A stretch of 64,000 nt of DNA from Limisphaera sp026417315 (GTDB lineage: Bacteria; Verrucomicrobiota; Verrucomicrobiia; Limisphaerales; Limisphaeraceae): NCBI RefSeq assembly GCF_049537125.1, contig NZ_JBMVQY010000001.1, positions 620,001 through 684,000 of the forward strand, written 5' to 3'. Positions 28,620-37,915 of the stretch are shown one piece after another. A model generated the notes under the pieces. That model was not told the origin of the DNA and ran no database searches. It saw only the letters and a program-made list of their open reading frames with translations. Both the position numbers and the translations under genes were made by a program. Positions within the stretch are counted from its first letter, which is position 1; the number at the start of each line of letters is the position of its first letter.

Positions 28620-29318
28620 TCAAGGCCGATTTGTTGTGGCTGCGTCCGCTGGTTCCCGTTCCAACTGGCGCAGCGTCCGGACGATTTGTCGGCGCACCGG
28701 GGTGAAGTTGAAGTCTTCTCCCACCGTTTCGAAGCTGGCGCGGACACGGCCCTCGGCGTCCACCACGACGAAGGTGGTGCTGTGAATGAAAAGATCGGCC
28801 GGATTGGTCCGTTGGGATTCCGGGATGGGCACGGCGGTGAGCTTGAGGCCGTCGATCGCCAGGCGCGCGATCTGGTCGGGCGCCCCTGTCAAGAACCACC
28901 AGCGCCGAAAGTCCGCGCCGAACCGTTCTCCGTACTGCCGCAACACCGCGGGGGTGTCGTAGGCGGGATCGGTGGTCAGGGTGATCAATCGGACCCGCGC
29001 ATCCGGAGGGAGCGCATCCTGCAGCGATTTCATGCGGCGCGTCATCAGGGGACAGGGCCCGGCGCAGCGGGTGAAGATGATGTCCGCCACCCACGGCTGG
29101 CCGAGCAGGTCAACGCGCCGCACCACCTGGCCGGCCTGGTTGGTGAGCACGAAGTCCGGCACGGTGGAAAGGATGGGCAACGGTTGGGCCGGGCGGCTGC
29201 CCAGGTTCATCACCATCAGCGCCAGCAACAGGATCAAAGTCAGCCCCAGCAACACGACGCCGATGGTCAGCGTGTGCAGCGAACCGAGCCGTGTCCCACT
29301 TGTCCTTTGGCTTTGCAT
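28620..29318 (-). CDS. SCO1/SenC family copper chaperone
   Basis: 232 residues with one N-terminal membrane anchor (about 14-38) and a thioredoxin-like domain outside. Copper/redox ligands are present: Cys85 and Cys89 in TRCAGPC, and His179 in LFIHSTTFVVVD. It delivers copper to the CuA centre of cytochrome c oxidase. The ATG at 29318 is chosen for the membrane-anchor length and a GGTGA upstream; an in-frame ATG at 29441 would add 41 unlikely residues. Confidence 0.9.
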   Translation of the reverse strand: MQSQRTSGTRLGSLHTLTIGVVLLGLTLILLLALMVMNLGSRPAQPLPILSTVPDFVLTNQAGQVVRRVDLLGQPWVADIIFTRCAGPCPLMTRRMKSLQDALPPDARVRLITLTTDPAYDTPAVLRQYGERFGADFRRWWFLTGAPDQIARLAIDGLKLTAVPIPESQRTNPADLFIHSTTFVVVDAEGRVRASFETVGEDFNFTPVRRQIVRTLRQLEREPADAATTNRP

Positions 29319-29766
29319 CGAACCGGTCACCCCGGACCAAACGGTGCCGAATGATGACCCAGGTTGCGCCTGCTGTCCAATGGCAAGCTCGGCGGCCGCG
29401 GGCTCGGGCCGGTTCCCGCGGGCATTCGGGCGGGGATTCATCGCAGTTCCACCTTTCTGCGCGCAGCCATGCGCCGTTCGTGTGCGGGACAGCGCGGCCT
29501 TGCGTCCCCCGCCACTGCCGGAGTGGAGTCTCTCCAGCCTGATTCAACGAACTTCGGAACCAACACGGCTTCACGTCCGGAAAGGTCGAGGCGGCAGCAG
29601 TCCGTTTCACGAAAAGCAGGCGACCCCACGGGCGGGGCACCTGCCAGCGCCAGGGCGTCTACACATGTCGCCCTCCGAGAGTCCATGGGACCGGAGCGGC
29701 GGGGCCGTGGCCGGAGCGGTGCGCGGTCTCTTGCACTCCGGGGCGATCTGCCCGGGGCTGAGCCAA
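29319..29766. other. spacer, no gene seen
   Basis: About 450 GC-rich bases between the SCO gene and the RG-rich gene (both minus strand). No credible frame, RNA or hairpin. Confidence 0.4.
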
Positions 29767-30363
29767 TCAACGGGCGGCTCCGGCCCGTTCGTTGGATCGG
29801 GAGCGCTGCAAGTGGTTCAGCGCCCGGTGCAGCCGTTCCAGTTCCTGTTCCGTGGCCTGCTTCTGGTCGGCCGCCATGTCCAGCAAATCTGCCGCTTCTT
29901 CCATGTCCTCGAGGACTTCGCGCAGCTGACGGACAATGTCGTTGAGCCGACGCAGGGCCTCGTCGAGGGCTGCGGGTCGGCGGGCCTCCGCGGTGGGCCC
30001 CGGCGCGGCGGAGGACCCGGAACGGGCCACAGGAACAGCCGCGCGGGGAGAACCGGGGACCGATTCCTTCGGCTGGGCGGGAGGTTCCCCCGCGGCCACC
30101 GCAGGCTCGCTTTCTGTTTCCGGGGGCCGGTCCCCCGGCACTTCGCGGAGCGCAGGCGGTGGTTCCTGGCTCACCGTCGAGGGAGGTTCATTCCCCGCTG
30201 TTGAGGCCGCTGCAGATTCCGCGTCCGCTTGTCCCTGAACATCGCGATGGCGGCGACCCCCGCGCCGGCCGCGACCTCCACGCCGTCGCCGGCCGGAAGG
30301 ATTCGGGCTGTCTGACACGCCGTGGGTTTCCCCGTTGGGATGCGCCTGATGTTCCTCGCTCAT
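29767..30363 (-). CDS. RG-rich protein with C-terminal coiled coil
   Basis: 198 residues, not recognised. The N-terminus has an Arg/Gly tract (GRRRRGGRGRRGGRRHR, about residues 24-40) like RNA-binding RGG boxes. A Pro/Glu/Ala-rich disordered middle follows, then a strong heptad region (LNDIVRQLREVLEDMEEAADLLDMAADQ, broken here for description). That suggests a soluble nucleic-acid-binding oligomer. The start is uncertain: ATGs at 30378, 30375, 30369 and 30363 are all in frame; 30363 has GGA seven bases upstream. It is divergent from the small lipoprotein. Confidence 0.55.
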   Translation of the reverse strand: MSEEHQAHPNGETHGVSDSPNPSGRRRRGGRGRRGGRRHRDVQGQADAESAAASTAGNEPPSTVSQEPPPALREVPGDRPPETESEPAVAAGEPPAQPKESVPGSPRAAVPVARSGSSAAPGPTAEARRPAALDEALRRLNDIVRQLREVLEDMEEAADLLDMAADQKQATEQELERLHRALNHLQRSRSNERAGAAR

Positions 30364-30447
30364 TGACATCCGCATCATGAAGCGGGCCGACCGCCCCAAA
30401 AAGCAACTGAAAACCGGCGTCTCCGGGGCTGCGTCCCGAGTTCTGGG

Positions 30448-30475
30448 TTGCAGGCCCGCGTTCCCGTTCTATAGT
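30448..30475 (+). promoter_or_regulatory. putative promoter of lipoprotein-hpnH
   Basis: TTGCAG (30448-30453), 16-base spacer, TATAGT (30470-30475), nine bases before the GTG at 30485. Confidence 0.5.
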
Positions 30476-30484
30476 TGCCACCAC

Positions 30485-30679
30485 GTGAAGCGAGCGAACA
30501 TCAGCAGCATCACCGCCCTGGCTCTGGGGTTGGTGGCCTGGTTGGGTACCGGTTGCGGGGGATTCAACGCCAATGTTCCCGTCTCCCCGCTCTGGTTCAT
30601 CCAGCAGCCCGCGCCGGGCACGGAGCCGGTCGTCGACAGCCCGGAGTCGGCCCCGCGGGTGTCGCCTTTGGTGTCTTGA
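30485..30679 (+). CDS. small lipoprotein
   Basis: 64 residues from a GTG start: basic KRANISS, hydrophobic ALALGLVAWL, lipobox LGTGC (Cys24), then a short Pro/Ser-rich mature part. The GTG sits nine bases after a good -10 box, which decides the start. It precedes hpnH by 18 bases, so both are likely in one transcript. Function unknown; a role in the outer membrane near hopanoids is only a guess. Confidence 0.6.
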   Translation: MKRANISSITALALGLVAWLGTGCGGFNANVPVSPLWFIQQPAPGTEPVVDSPESAPRVSPLVS

Positions 30680-30697
30680 ACCCTCCAAGGAGCCCGT

Positions 30698-32107
30698 ATG
30701 CGTTTTCCCCTGCCTCTGACGCTCAAGATTGCCGGTCACATCCTGAAACACAAACTGCGGCGCACGCCCAAGTTTGCCATGGTGCTGCAGCTGGAACCGC
30801 TGCACACTTGCAACCTCACCTGCACCGGCTGCGGGCGCATCCGGGAATACTCCACCAGCCTGAAGGACATGGTGCCGCTGGAAAAGTGCCTGGCCGCGGC
30901 AGCCGAATGCGATGCGCCCATGGTGTCCATTTGCGGGGGCGAACCGCTCATCTATCCGAAAATCGAGGAACTGGTGGAGGGCCTCTTGCAGCAGGGGCGC
31001 ATCGTGTATCTCTGCACCAACGGCGTGTTCATGCGTCGCAAACTTTGCGATTACCTGGCCGCCACCTACAGTCCGGCCCAGGAGCCCCTGCTGGAGCAAC
31101 TGTTGGCCGAGGAACTCATCACCCCGGCGCAGCGCGAAACCATCCGCAAGGGCAAGAGCGACGGGCGCCCGGTCATCCGGCCCAGCCTTTGGTTCTACTG
31201 GAACGTCCACATCGACGGCCTGGAATACACTCACGATCTGATCGTCGAGCGTGAAGGGGTTTTCCGCGAATGCGTGGCGGCCATCAAAATGGCCAAACGC
31301 CTCGGGTTCCAGGTCGCCACGAACACGACGGTCTACCGCGAGACCGACGTGCAGGAGATCGAGGACATGTTCCGGTTCTTCTCCTGGCTGGGCGTGGACG
31401 GACACACCATTTCCCCCGGCTACGACTACGACGCGGCCAAGAAGGACATGATCAAGCGCCTGGGGAAGGACCCGAAAGAATTCTTTTTGACGCGCGCCAT
31501 GACGCGCCAGAAATTCGCCCGCATCCTGGAGTGGGGCCGGCAGTTCAACATCTTCGGCACGCCCGTGTACCAGGAATTCCTGGCCGGGCTGCGGGAACTG
31601 ACCTGCACCGCCTGGGCCATCCCGACCTACAACATCAAGGGCTGGAAGGCGCCCTGCTACCTGATTACCGACGCGCATTATCCGACCTACGCCGAAATGC
31701 TGGAAAAGGTGAACTGGGAGAAGTACGGCGTGGTCAACGGCGTGGCCCGGGATCCCAGGTGCGAGAACTGCATGGTCCACTGCGGCTACGATCCCAGCGG
31801 CGCTCTGGGCACCAGTTATCGCCGCGGTGATCACTGGAAGAATTTTCTCTACAACATTCGGCCCCGGCCCAAACCGTCGCCCGACGGGGCCAGGGTGCAG
31901 GCTTTCAACGGCTGTTCCATCGGGCGGGGACATCTTTCCGCGGCGCGCAAGGCGGCCGAGGTGCGCACCCAGGTTGCGGCGGGCAACAACGGCGGCCACC
32001 CCCCTCATGTCGGCACGTTTTGCGGCGACCGCTCGCCGGCTGCGCCGCACGAAGCGGGTGCGCCCGCCCGACCCGCGGCTGATCCCGCCAGCCCTCCCCG
32101 ATCCTGA
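30698..32107 (+). CDS. hpnH: hopanoid biosynthesis radical SAM protein HpnH (adenosyl-hopene transferase)
   Basis: 469-residue radical SAM enzyme that adds the adenosyl side chain to diploptene, giving adenosylhopane for extended hopanoids. The Fe-S motif is CNLTCTGC (Cys-x3-Cys-x2-Cys, residues 38-45); MRFPLPLTLKIAGHILKHKL is the family start. The DUF3463-like C-terminal region has CENCMVHCGYDPSG. An AAGGAG seven bases upstream fixes the ATG. It differs from usual HpnH (about 330-390 residues) by an insertion of about 40 residues (about 125-167) and a low-complexity tail of about 75. No squalene-hopene cyclase is in the window. Confidence 0.88.
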   Translation: MRFPLPLTLKIAGHILKHKLRRTPKFAMVLQLEPLHTCNLTCTGCGRIREYSTSLKDMVPLEKCLAAAAECDAPMVSICGGEPLIYPKIEELVEGLLQQGRIVYLCTNGVFMRRKLCDYLAATYSPAQEPLLEQLLAEELITPAQRETIRKGKSDGRPVIRPSLWFYWNVHIDGLEYTHDLIVEREGVFRECVAAIKMAKRLGFQVATNTTVYRETDVQEIEDMFRFFSWLGVDGHTISPGYDYDAAKKDMIKRLGKDPKEFFLTRAMTRQKFARILEWGRQFNIFGTPVYQEFLAGLRELTCTAWAIPTYNIKGWKAPCYLITDAHYPTYAEMLEKVNWEKYGVVNGVARDPRCENCMVHCGYDPSGALGTSYRRGDHWKNFLYNIRPRPKPSPDGARVQAFNGCSIGRGHLSAARKAAEVRTQVAAGNNGGHPPHVGTFCGDRSPAAPHEAGAPARPAADPASPPRS

Positions 32108-32521
32108 CGGCAAGCGCCCGGATCCGAACCGGGGTTTTCCCCGCGCCGACGTCCGTCGCCCAAGGGACCGGCTCCGTTTCATGCCGGCCCGCTCCCCGAA
32201 CTGAAGGGCGCCCCACCGGCCCGGCGTGGGTGTCCGGAGCATCGGACCACGGACAGCGCCACCGGTGGAATACATCCGGGTCGTTCCCCTGTTGAGCGTG
32301 GATTTGCACACCGGCGGGAGTTGTGACAAAATGCGGCTCACGTCGCCGGCCGGCCGGCGGGCAGGTGTCCGCAGAGGCGGCTGTGCACGGGGCGCCTGCG
32401 TGGTGACCACGCGGAGTCAGGGCCGCGGTTCCGGGTTCTCCGGGCCGGACGGAACCCGCCGCTCCAGCCGGCGGACGCCGGCCTCGAGGCGCCCGGTTTG
32501 CTTTGGGGAGCATTCACGAAC
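32108..32521. other. spacer upstream of sufC
   Basis: About 415 bases with no credible gene. No riboswitch-like conserved core or strong terminator was seen. Confidence 0.4.
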
Positions 32522-33298
32522 ATGGCAAAAGAACCGATACTCGAGATCATCAATCTGAGCGCGGGCGTGGAAGGACGTCAGATTCTCAAAGGCGTGACGC
32601 TGACGATTCACGCCGGCGAGGTGCACGCCATCATGGGTCCCAACGGCAGCGGCAAGAGCACGCTGGCGGCCATCCTGGCCGGACGCGAGGGATACGAAAT
32701 CACCGGTGGCGAGGTGCGGTACTGCGGTCGCGATCTGTTGGAAATGGACCCGGAGGAGCGCGCCCGGGAAGGGCTGTTCCTGGCGTTCCAGTACCCGGTG
32801 GAAATCCCCGGCGTCAACACCACCTACTTCCTCAAAGCGGCGGTGAACGAGATTCGAAAACACCGCGGTCTGCCGGAGCTGGACGCCATGGAGTTCCTCA
32901 ACCTCGTCAAGGAGAAGGTCAAGCTGCTCGACCTGCCCGAGGAACTGCTCAAGCGCTCGGTCAACGAGGGCTTTTCCGGCGGTGAAAAAAAACGCGCCGA
33001 GATTTTTCAGATGGCGCTCCTGGAACCCAAACTGGCCATCCTGGACGAAACCGACTCGGGGCTCGACATCGACGCCCTCAAGATCGTGGCCAGCGGCGTC
33101 AACAAGCTGCGCCGGCCGGACAATGCCCAGCTGGTCATCACGCACTACCAGCGCCTGCTCAACTACATCATCCCCGATTTCGTTCACGTGTTGGTGGACG
33201 GGCGCATTGTCAGGTCCGGGGATCGCCAACTGGCCTTGGAGCTGGAGGCCAAGGGTTACGACTGGATCGTCAAATCCGAGGCGGCAGCCGTGGCCTGA
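32522..33298 (+). CDS. sufC: Fe-S assembly ATPase SufC
   Basis: 258-residue ABC-type ATPase of the SUF machinery, which forms SufBCD to build Fe-S clusters. Walker A GPNGSGKS (39-46), signature FSGGEKKR (152-159), Walker B LAILDETDSGLD (172-183) and the THYQRLL switch are all SufC-typical. The ATG at 32522 has GGGGAG upstream. SufB and SufD are not adjacent here, which is unusual. Confidence 0.95.
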   Translation: MAKEPILEIINLSAGVEGRQILKGVTLTIHAGEVHAIMGPNGSGKSTLAAILAGREGYEITGGEVRYCGRDLLEMDPEERAREGLFLAFQYPVEIPGVNTTYFLKAAVNEIRKHRGLPELDAMEFLNLVKEKVKLLDLPEELLKRSVNEGFSGGEKKRAEIFQMALLEPKLAILDETDSGLDIDALKIVASGVNKLRRPDNAQLVITHYQRLLNYIIPDFVHVLVDGRIVRSGDRQLALELEAKGYDWIVKSEAAAVA

Positions 33299-33559
33299 GC
33301 CGGTCGCACCCTTTCGCGGCGGCGGCCCATCGTCCCGCGCCGGACAGCCGGCACCAGGCCGACCGCCCCTGACGGTCTGGGTCGCCGGGGAAACGGTCCC
33401 TGCGGAGGCGGAACCCTGTAGGGACGGTTGCTTTCCGAAGAGGCGGCGGAGGTTCGGTCGCCGGCGGCGAACCTTCTGTCCCGAGCCGTTCGGCCCCGCG
33501 CCCCGGCCCGGCGCTTTGGCATCGATCCACCGGCCGTCGGGGCGTTAGCATCGGAGCCG

Positions 33560-34636
33560 ATGCGGGTGGAAGATTTCCAGTACGAACTGCCGCCGGAGCT
33601 GATCGCGCAACACCCGGCGGAACGTCGCGACGCATCGCGGTTGCTGGTCCTGCATCGGCACACCGGAATTCGCGAGCACCGCCAGTTCGCCGATTTGCCG
33701 GCCTATCTGCGGGCCGGAGATGTACTGGTGCTGAACGACAGCCGTGTCATCCCCGCGCGATTGCAAGGGCGCAACCGTCGCACCGGCGGTGCGTTCGAGT
33801 TGCTGTTGCTGGAGCAGAACGCCTGCAACGACTGGCAGGCCCTGTTGCGTCCGGGCAAGCGCGCCCGGCCCGGCACCTGCATCCAGCTGCTGGACGTGCA
33901 TGCCCGGCCCACTTCCATTGTTGCCGAGGTGGTCGAGAAAGGCGAAGGCGGCGAGCACCGGGTTCGGTTTTCCGGTGTCGCTGACATCTTCGCGGAGCTC
34001 GATCGTCTCGGGCACATGCCGCTACCGCCGTACATCCAGCGGCAGGACGGTGCCGAGGAGCCCGGGGATCGGGAGCGATATCAAACCGTGTACGCCCGTG
34101 TCCCCGGGTCGGCGGCCGCGCCCACGGCCGGGTTGCATTTCACGCCGGAGCTCCTGGAAACGCTGCGGCGCCAGGGGGTCCGGATTCATTTTCTGACGCT
34201 GCACGTGGGTTTGGGCACGTTTGCCCCGGTGCGTGTGCCCCGGATCGAGCAGCACGTCATGCACGAGGAGCGCTTCGAGCTGCCCGAGGCGACGGCCGAG
34301 GCCGTGGCTGCGGCCCGGCGGGAGGGGCGTCGCATCGTCGCCGTGGGCACCACCACCGTGCGGGTCCTGGAGACCGTGGCTTCCTGGTATGACGGCGAGA
34401 TCCGGCCCACCCGCGGGCGCACGAGGCTGTTCATTTACCCGCCGTATTCCTTTCGCGTCGTGGACGCGCTGATCACCAACTTCCACCTGCCCGGTTCGAC
34501 CCTGCTGATGCTGGTGAGCGCCTTCGCCGCTCCGGGGGGCACCCAGGGGCGCGACCTGATTTTGGAGACCTATGCGGAGGCCATTCGATTGCGGTACCGA
34601 TTTTTCAGCTACGGCGACGCGATGCTGATTCTGTGA
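33560..34636 (+). CDS. queA: tRNA preQ1(34) S-adenosylmethionine ribosyltransferase-isomerase
   Basis: 358 residues; transfers and rearranges the ribose of SAM onto preQ1 at tRNA position 34 in queuosine synthesis. Motifs are FQYELPPELIAQHPAERRDA, LNDSRVIPARL, VPGSAAAPTAGLHFT, THVGLGTF-like TLHVGLGTFAPV and ITNFHLPGSTLLMLVSAF. The ATG at 33560 leads directly into the family start, with GGAG four bases upstream. It overlaps the next gene by GTGA. Confidence 0.95.
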   Translation: MRVEDFQYELPPELIAQHPAERRDASRLLVLHRHTGIREHRQFADLPAYLRAGDVLVLNDSRVIPARLQGRNRRTGGAFELLLLEQNACNDWQALLRPGKRARPGTCIQLLDVHARPTSIVAEVVEKGEGGEHRVRFSGVADIFAELDRLGHMPLPPYIQRQDGAEEPGDRERYQTVYARVPGSAAAPTAGLHFTPELLETLRRQGVRIHFLTLHVGLGTFAPVRVPRIEQHVMHEERFELPEATAEAVAAARREGRRIVAVGTTTVRVLETVASWYDGEIRPTRGRTRLFIYPPYSFRVVDALITNFHLPGSTLLMLVSAFAAPGGTQGRDLILETYAEAIRLRYRFFSYGDAMLIL

Positions 34637-35364
34637 CGCGGCTTGTGCATGCCCCTGTCCGGCGGAACGCATGGCCCGATCGACCGTGGGTCGTGGTCAA
34701 CATGGCCATGTCGGCCGACGGGAAAATCGCCACGGCCAACCGCCGCATTGCCAGCTTCGGCAGCGCCACCGACCACGAGCATTTGCTGGCGCTGCGCGCC
34801 ACGGCAGATGCCGTCCTGGCCGGGGCACGCACGGTGGAGTCCGGCGCCATCGATCTCGGTCCCGGGCCGCGGCGGTTTCGGCAACTGCGCCTGCGCCGGG
34901 GCCTGGCCGAGTACAACCTCCGCGTGGTCGTGAGCGGATCCGGTTCCCTCTCCACCCGGGCTCACCTCTTCCGCAAGCGCTTTTCGCCGATTCTGATTTT
35001 GACCACGGAGCGGATCGAGCCGGAGCGGTTGGCCCGCCTGCGCAGGGTGGCCGACGCCGTGGAGGTGTTCGGTAAGGAAGAACTGGACTGGCCGGCGGCC
35101 CTGCGGTGGCTGCACCGAGCATGGGGCGTGCGACGCCTGGTTTGCGAGGGGGGCGGCCAGGTCAATGACGGACTGTTCCGCGCGCGGTTGGTGGACGAGC
35201 TTTATCTCACGATCTGTCCATGGATCGTCGGCGGCCGCGCCGCCCCCACGATCTGCGACGGCCTCGGCTTCCCCGGCCTGGCCGAGGCCCTGGCCCTGCG
35301 CTGTGTTCGCCGGCAGCGGGTGGGGGACGAGCTTTTTTTGCGGTTTCTTCGCGCAGACCTGTGA
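34633..35364 (+). CDS. RibD C-terminal / dihydrofolate-reductase-fold family protein
   Basis: 243 residues with the RibD-C reductase fold: RPWVVVNMAMSADGKIAT at the start, HEHLLALRATADAVLAGARTV, VRRLVCEGGGQVNDGLFRA and VDELYLTICPWIVGGRAAP. The reaction is probably an NADPH-dependent reduction of a pyrimidine or pterin; there is no deaminase domain, so it is not full RibD. It starts at a GTG overlapping the queA stop, so it is translationally coupled to queA. Confidence 0.8.
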   Translation: MTRLVHAPVRRNAWPDRPWVVVNMAMSADGKIATANRRIASFGSATDHEHLLALRATADAVLAGARTVESGAIDLGPGPRRFRQLRLRRGLAEYNLRVVVSGSGSLSTRAHLFRKRFSPILILTTERIEPERLARLRRVADAVEVFGKEELDWPAALRWLHRAWGVRRLVCEGGGQVNDGLFRARLVDELYLTICPWIVGGRAAPTICDGLGFPGLAEALALRCVRRQRVGDELFLRFLRADL

Positions 35365-35860
35365 GCCCACGGCGAGGGCCAGGTTTCTTTGGGCGCCGTC
35401 CGCGCAAGCCGGGGCGAAGAAACCCCTCGCAAGACAGAAACCCCGAAGCTGCTGAAGCGCCCCCGATTCCGTCAGCCAGCCCCGCGAGGCGTCAAAATTG
35501 GTGGTTGCGAAGCCTCGAGCCTGTCCCGATCCCGGATCCTTCCGTCCACGCACCCCTCCGCGGCGCCCCGTGCGCCCAAATCGGCAGGGCCTGGCACAGA
35601 ACCGGCGCCCGAGCCCTGAGGAGTCGGTCGGGAACCCGGGGCCCCGGTCGCGGGATCCATGGGGGTCGAAAGCTCGGCTCAGGGGTTTTTCGGGGCCGAC
35701 CCGCCGGTTTCCGAGCGGGTGAACTGTGCAGGGGTGAACACGTCTCGGGCGGGCGACGGCCCTGCGCATGGAGGTTTCGCAATCCGGCCGGCCAACGGTT
35801 TGCGACCCACCACCACCGCTCCTGCCGGCCGTCCGGGCCAACCCCCGAGCGCGGTTCCCC
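35365..35860. other. spacer, no gene seen
   Basis: About 500 GC-rich bases after the RibD-C-type gene, without credible coding or RNA signals. Confidence 0.4.
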
Positions 35861-35889
35861 TTGCTCCGGGGGCGGGCTGCCCGGACAAT
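35861..35889 (+). promoter_or_regulatory. putative promoter of the hexapeptide acyltransferase
   Basis: TTGCTC (35861-35866), 17-base spacer, GACAAT (35884-35889), seven bases before the ATG at 35897. Confidence 0.4.
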
Positions 35890-35896
35890 CCGGCTC

Positions 35897-36520
35897 ATGA
35901 ACTCGGGCAGTGCCGTGCGTTCCGCGGCCCGGTGGATACTGGAGCTTCGTTGGCGCGGGTGGGAATGGCTGTGGAAGCTGGAAGCCCGCCTCCGGGGGGT
36001 CGACCTGGGCCGGGCGGTGCGGTTTCGGGGACGACCGTGTCTGGCGCGGGCGCCCGGCTCACGCATCGTGCTCGGGGACGGCGTTCAGCTCAACAGTGCA
36101 CTTCGCAGCAATCCGCTGGGGAGCACTCGCCCGGCCACGTTGCGAACGCTGTATGCGGGGGCGGAGATTCATCTGGCGCCGCGCAGCGGTTTGAGTGCGG
36201 CGGTGTTGTGCGCAGCACGGTCCATCAGGGTGGGAGAGGGCACGATCATTGGCGCCGAAGCAATGCTGATGGACACCGATTTTCACGTGCCCGGCCCGTC
36301 CGGGACATGGGCGGTGGCGGGGCCGGAAGCCGCGGAACCGATTCGGATCGGCCGCGGTGTGTTCATCGGCGCGCGGGCGATCGTGCTCAAGGGGGTGACC
36401 ATCGGGGACGGCGCCGTCGTGGGGGCGGGAGCGGTCGTGACACGCGACGTTCCAGCCGGCCATCTCGCGGTGGGCAATCCGGTCGTGGTGCGACCCCTGC
36501 GCGCGGCAAACACCGCCTGA
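35897..36520 (+). CDS. left-handed beta-helix (hexapeptide) acyltransferase
   Basis: 207 residues; O- or N-acyltransferase of the LbH superfamily, often acting on sugars. Hexapeptide repeats run through SIRVGEGTIIGAEAMLMDTD, the typical DTDFH acceptor-site His, then IRIGRGVFIGARAIVLKGVT and IGDGAVVGAGAVVTRDVPAG. The N-terminal part (about 1-60) is amphipathic and may touch the membrane. The start is set by the -10 box seven bases upstream. Acceptor unknown. Confidence 0.8.
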   Translation: MNSGSAVRSAARWILELRWRGWEWLWKLEARLRGVDLGRAVRFRGRPCLARAPGSRIVLGDGVQLNSALRSNPLGSTRPATLRTLYAGAEIHLAPRSGLSAAVLCAARSIRVGEGTIIGAEAMLMDTDFHVPGPSGTWAVAGPEAAEPIRIGRGVFIGARAIVLKGVTIGDGAVVGAGAVVTRDVPAGHLAVGNPVVVRPLRAANTA

Positions 36521-36581
36521 GGCGGGAACCACGCACCTCGGTTGCGGGGAGTCCAATGGCACAGGGGCGGGGACTCGCCCT

Positions 36582-37397
36582 TCAGCCGCGAGGCGATCGG
36601 GGCAGGTCGAGTTCGATCTCCGGCTCCAACCGTACGGGAATGCCGCGAGATGCCAGGTAACGTTTGACCTCGCCCACGGTGTAATCGCCGAAGTGGAAGA
36701 TGCTGGCGGCCAGCACGGCATCGGCCCGGCCCTCCAGGAGCACTTGGGCCATGTGTTCCAGGGAACCGGCGCCTCCGCTGGCCACCACCGGCACGTTGAC
36801 CGCCTCACTGACGCGTCGGGTGATTTCCAGGTCGTAGCCGGCGCGGGTACCGTCGGCGTCAATGCTGTTGAGCACGATTTCGCCCGCGCCGAGACGGACC
36901 GCCTCCCGGGCCCAGGCCACCGCCTCCCACTCGGTGGGCCGGCGCCCGCCGTGGGAAAAAACCCTCCATTGGTCGGGTCCCACCCGTTTGCAATCGATGG
37001 AGACCACGATGCACTGGCTGCCGAACTTTTCTGCGCCGGCCCGGATGAGGTCGGGTTGAGCCAGCGCGGCGGTGTTGATGCTGACCTTGTCTGCCCCGGC
37101 CCGCAGCATGACATACATGTCTTCCACCGTGCGGATGCCGCCGCCCACCGTCAGCGGCATGAAACACTGTTCGGCTGTCCGCTCGATGACCTGCACCATG
37201 GCCGCCCGCCCTTCAGCACTGGCCGTGATGTCGAAGAACACCATCTCGTCGGCACCCTGTTCGTTGTAGCGCAGGGCCAGCTCCACCGGATCTCCCACGT
37301 TGCGCAGCTCGCCCGCTTCGGCCCGACCGAACCGGACGCCACGGGTCACCTGGCCGTTGTGCACGTCCAGGCACGGGATGACACGTTTTGCCAACAT
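36582..37397 (-). CDS. hisF: imidazole glycerol phosphate synthase cyclase subunit HisF
   Basis: 271-residue TIM barrel that makes IGP and AICAR in histidine synthesis. MLAKRVIPCLDVHNGQVTRG opens it with the catalytic Asp11; the second catalytic Asp is in NSIDADGTRAGYD. GGGIRTVEDM and VASGGAGSLEHM bind phosphate. The ATG at 37397 is fixed by homology and lies eight bases after a -10-like box; longer upstream reading is rejected. No hisH is adjacent. Confidence 0.96.
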   Translation of the reverse strand: MLAKRVIPCLDVHNGQVTRGVRFGRAEAGELRNVGDPVELALRYNEQGADEMVFFDITASAEGRAAMVQVIERTAEQCFMPLTVGGGIRTVEDMYVMLRAGADKVSINTAALAQPDLIRAGAEKFGSQCIVVSIDCKRVGPDQWRVFSHGGRRPTEWEAVAWAREAVRLGAGEIVLNSIDADGTRAGYDLEITRRVSEAVNVPVVASGGAGSLEHMAQVLLEGRADAVLAASIFHFGDYTVGEVKRYLASRGIPVRLEPEIELDLPRSPRG

Positions 37398-37405
37398 CGC
37401 GTTCC

Positions 37406-37434
37406 ATTCAACGGGCTTTTGTGGCGGGGAGCAA
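37406..37434 (-). promoter_or_regulatory. putative hisF promoter
   Basis: Minus-strand TTGCTC (37429-37434), 17-base spacer, TTGAAT (37406-37411), eight bases before the hisF ATG. Confidence 0.4.
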
Positions 37435-37915
37435 CGCGAGAGTGGGCCCGGCCGCTTCCGCACGCCCCCGTCGCGGGGGGTCGGGAACTGCAATCGTGCC
37501 GGACCGGGCCCACCCCGGCAGTTCTCGTTGAAGCGCCCTTTGCAGGAACGCCGGTCTGCAGAGCTCAAAGGGACAGGCACGTCCTCCTCACGGAGGGTCC
37601 GCAAGTCTTTTGAGCCCGCGCGGCTGAGGCGGGCAGGGTGGAGGACGCAACGCTCTGAAGTGCACCCGGTTGCGGGCCGACCCGCTCGTTCTTGGGCGGG
37701 TGAGCCTGACCCGAGGGCTTTGCGCCACGTTCCTCGGAGTCAAACGACCATCTTCATGGAGCTCATTTCCGTTCTTGAGCCCCGAATTCACGGACCCGGG
37801 CCAATGCCCTTTTCCCGTGTCTTCCCGTGCCGGCGACGCCCAGAACGCTGCCGAGCTGTCGGGGGTATCCGGAACCTGAAATGTGCCCTTCTTTTTGAAC
37901 CGAATCGATGCGGGC
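37435..37915. other. divergent spacer between hisF and the YdcH-like gene
   Basis: About 480 bases with no credible gene or RNA. Confidence 0.4.

Noticed and set aside
33516..33551. Leaderless-type promoter for queA (TTGGCA ... TAGCAT)
   Set aside because: TAGCAT is eight bases from the ATG as in other genes, but the -35-like box is 24 bases away, too far; a GGAG next to the ATG explains initiation.
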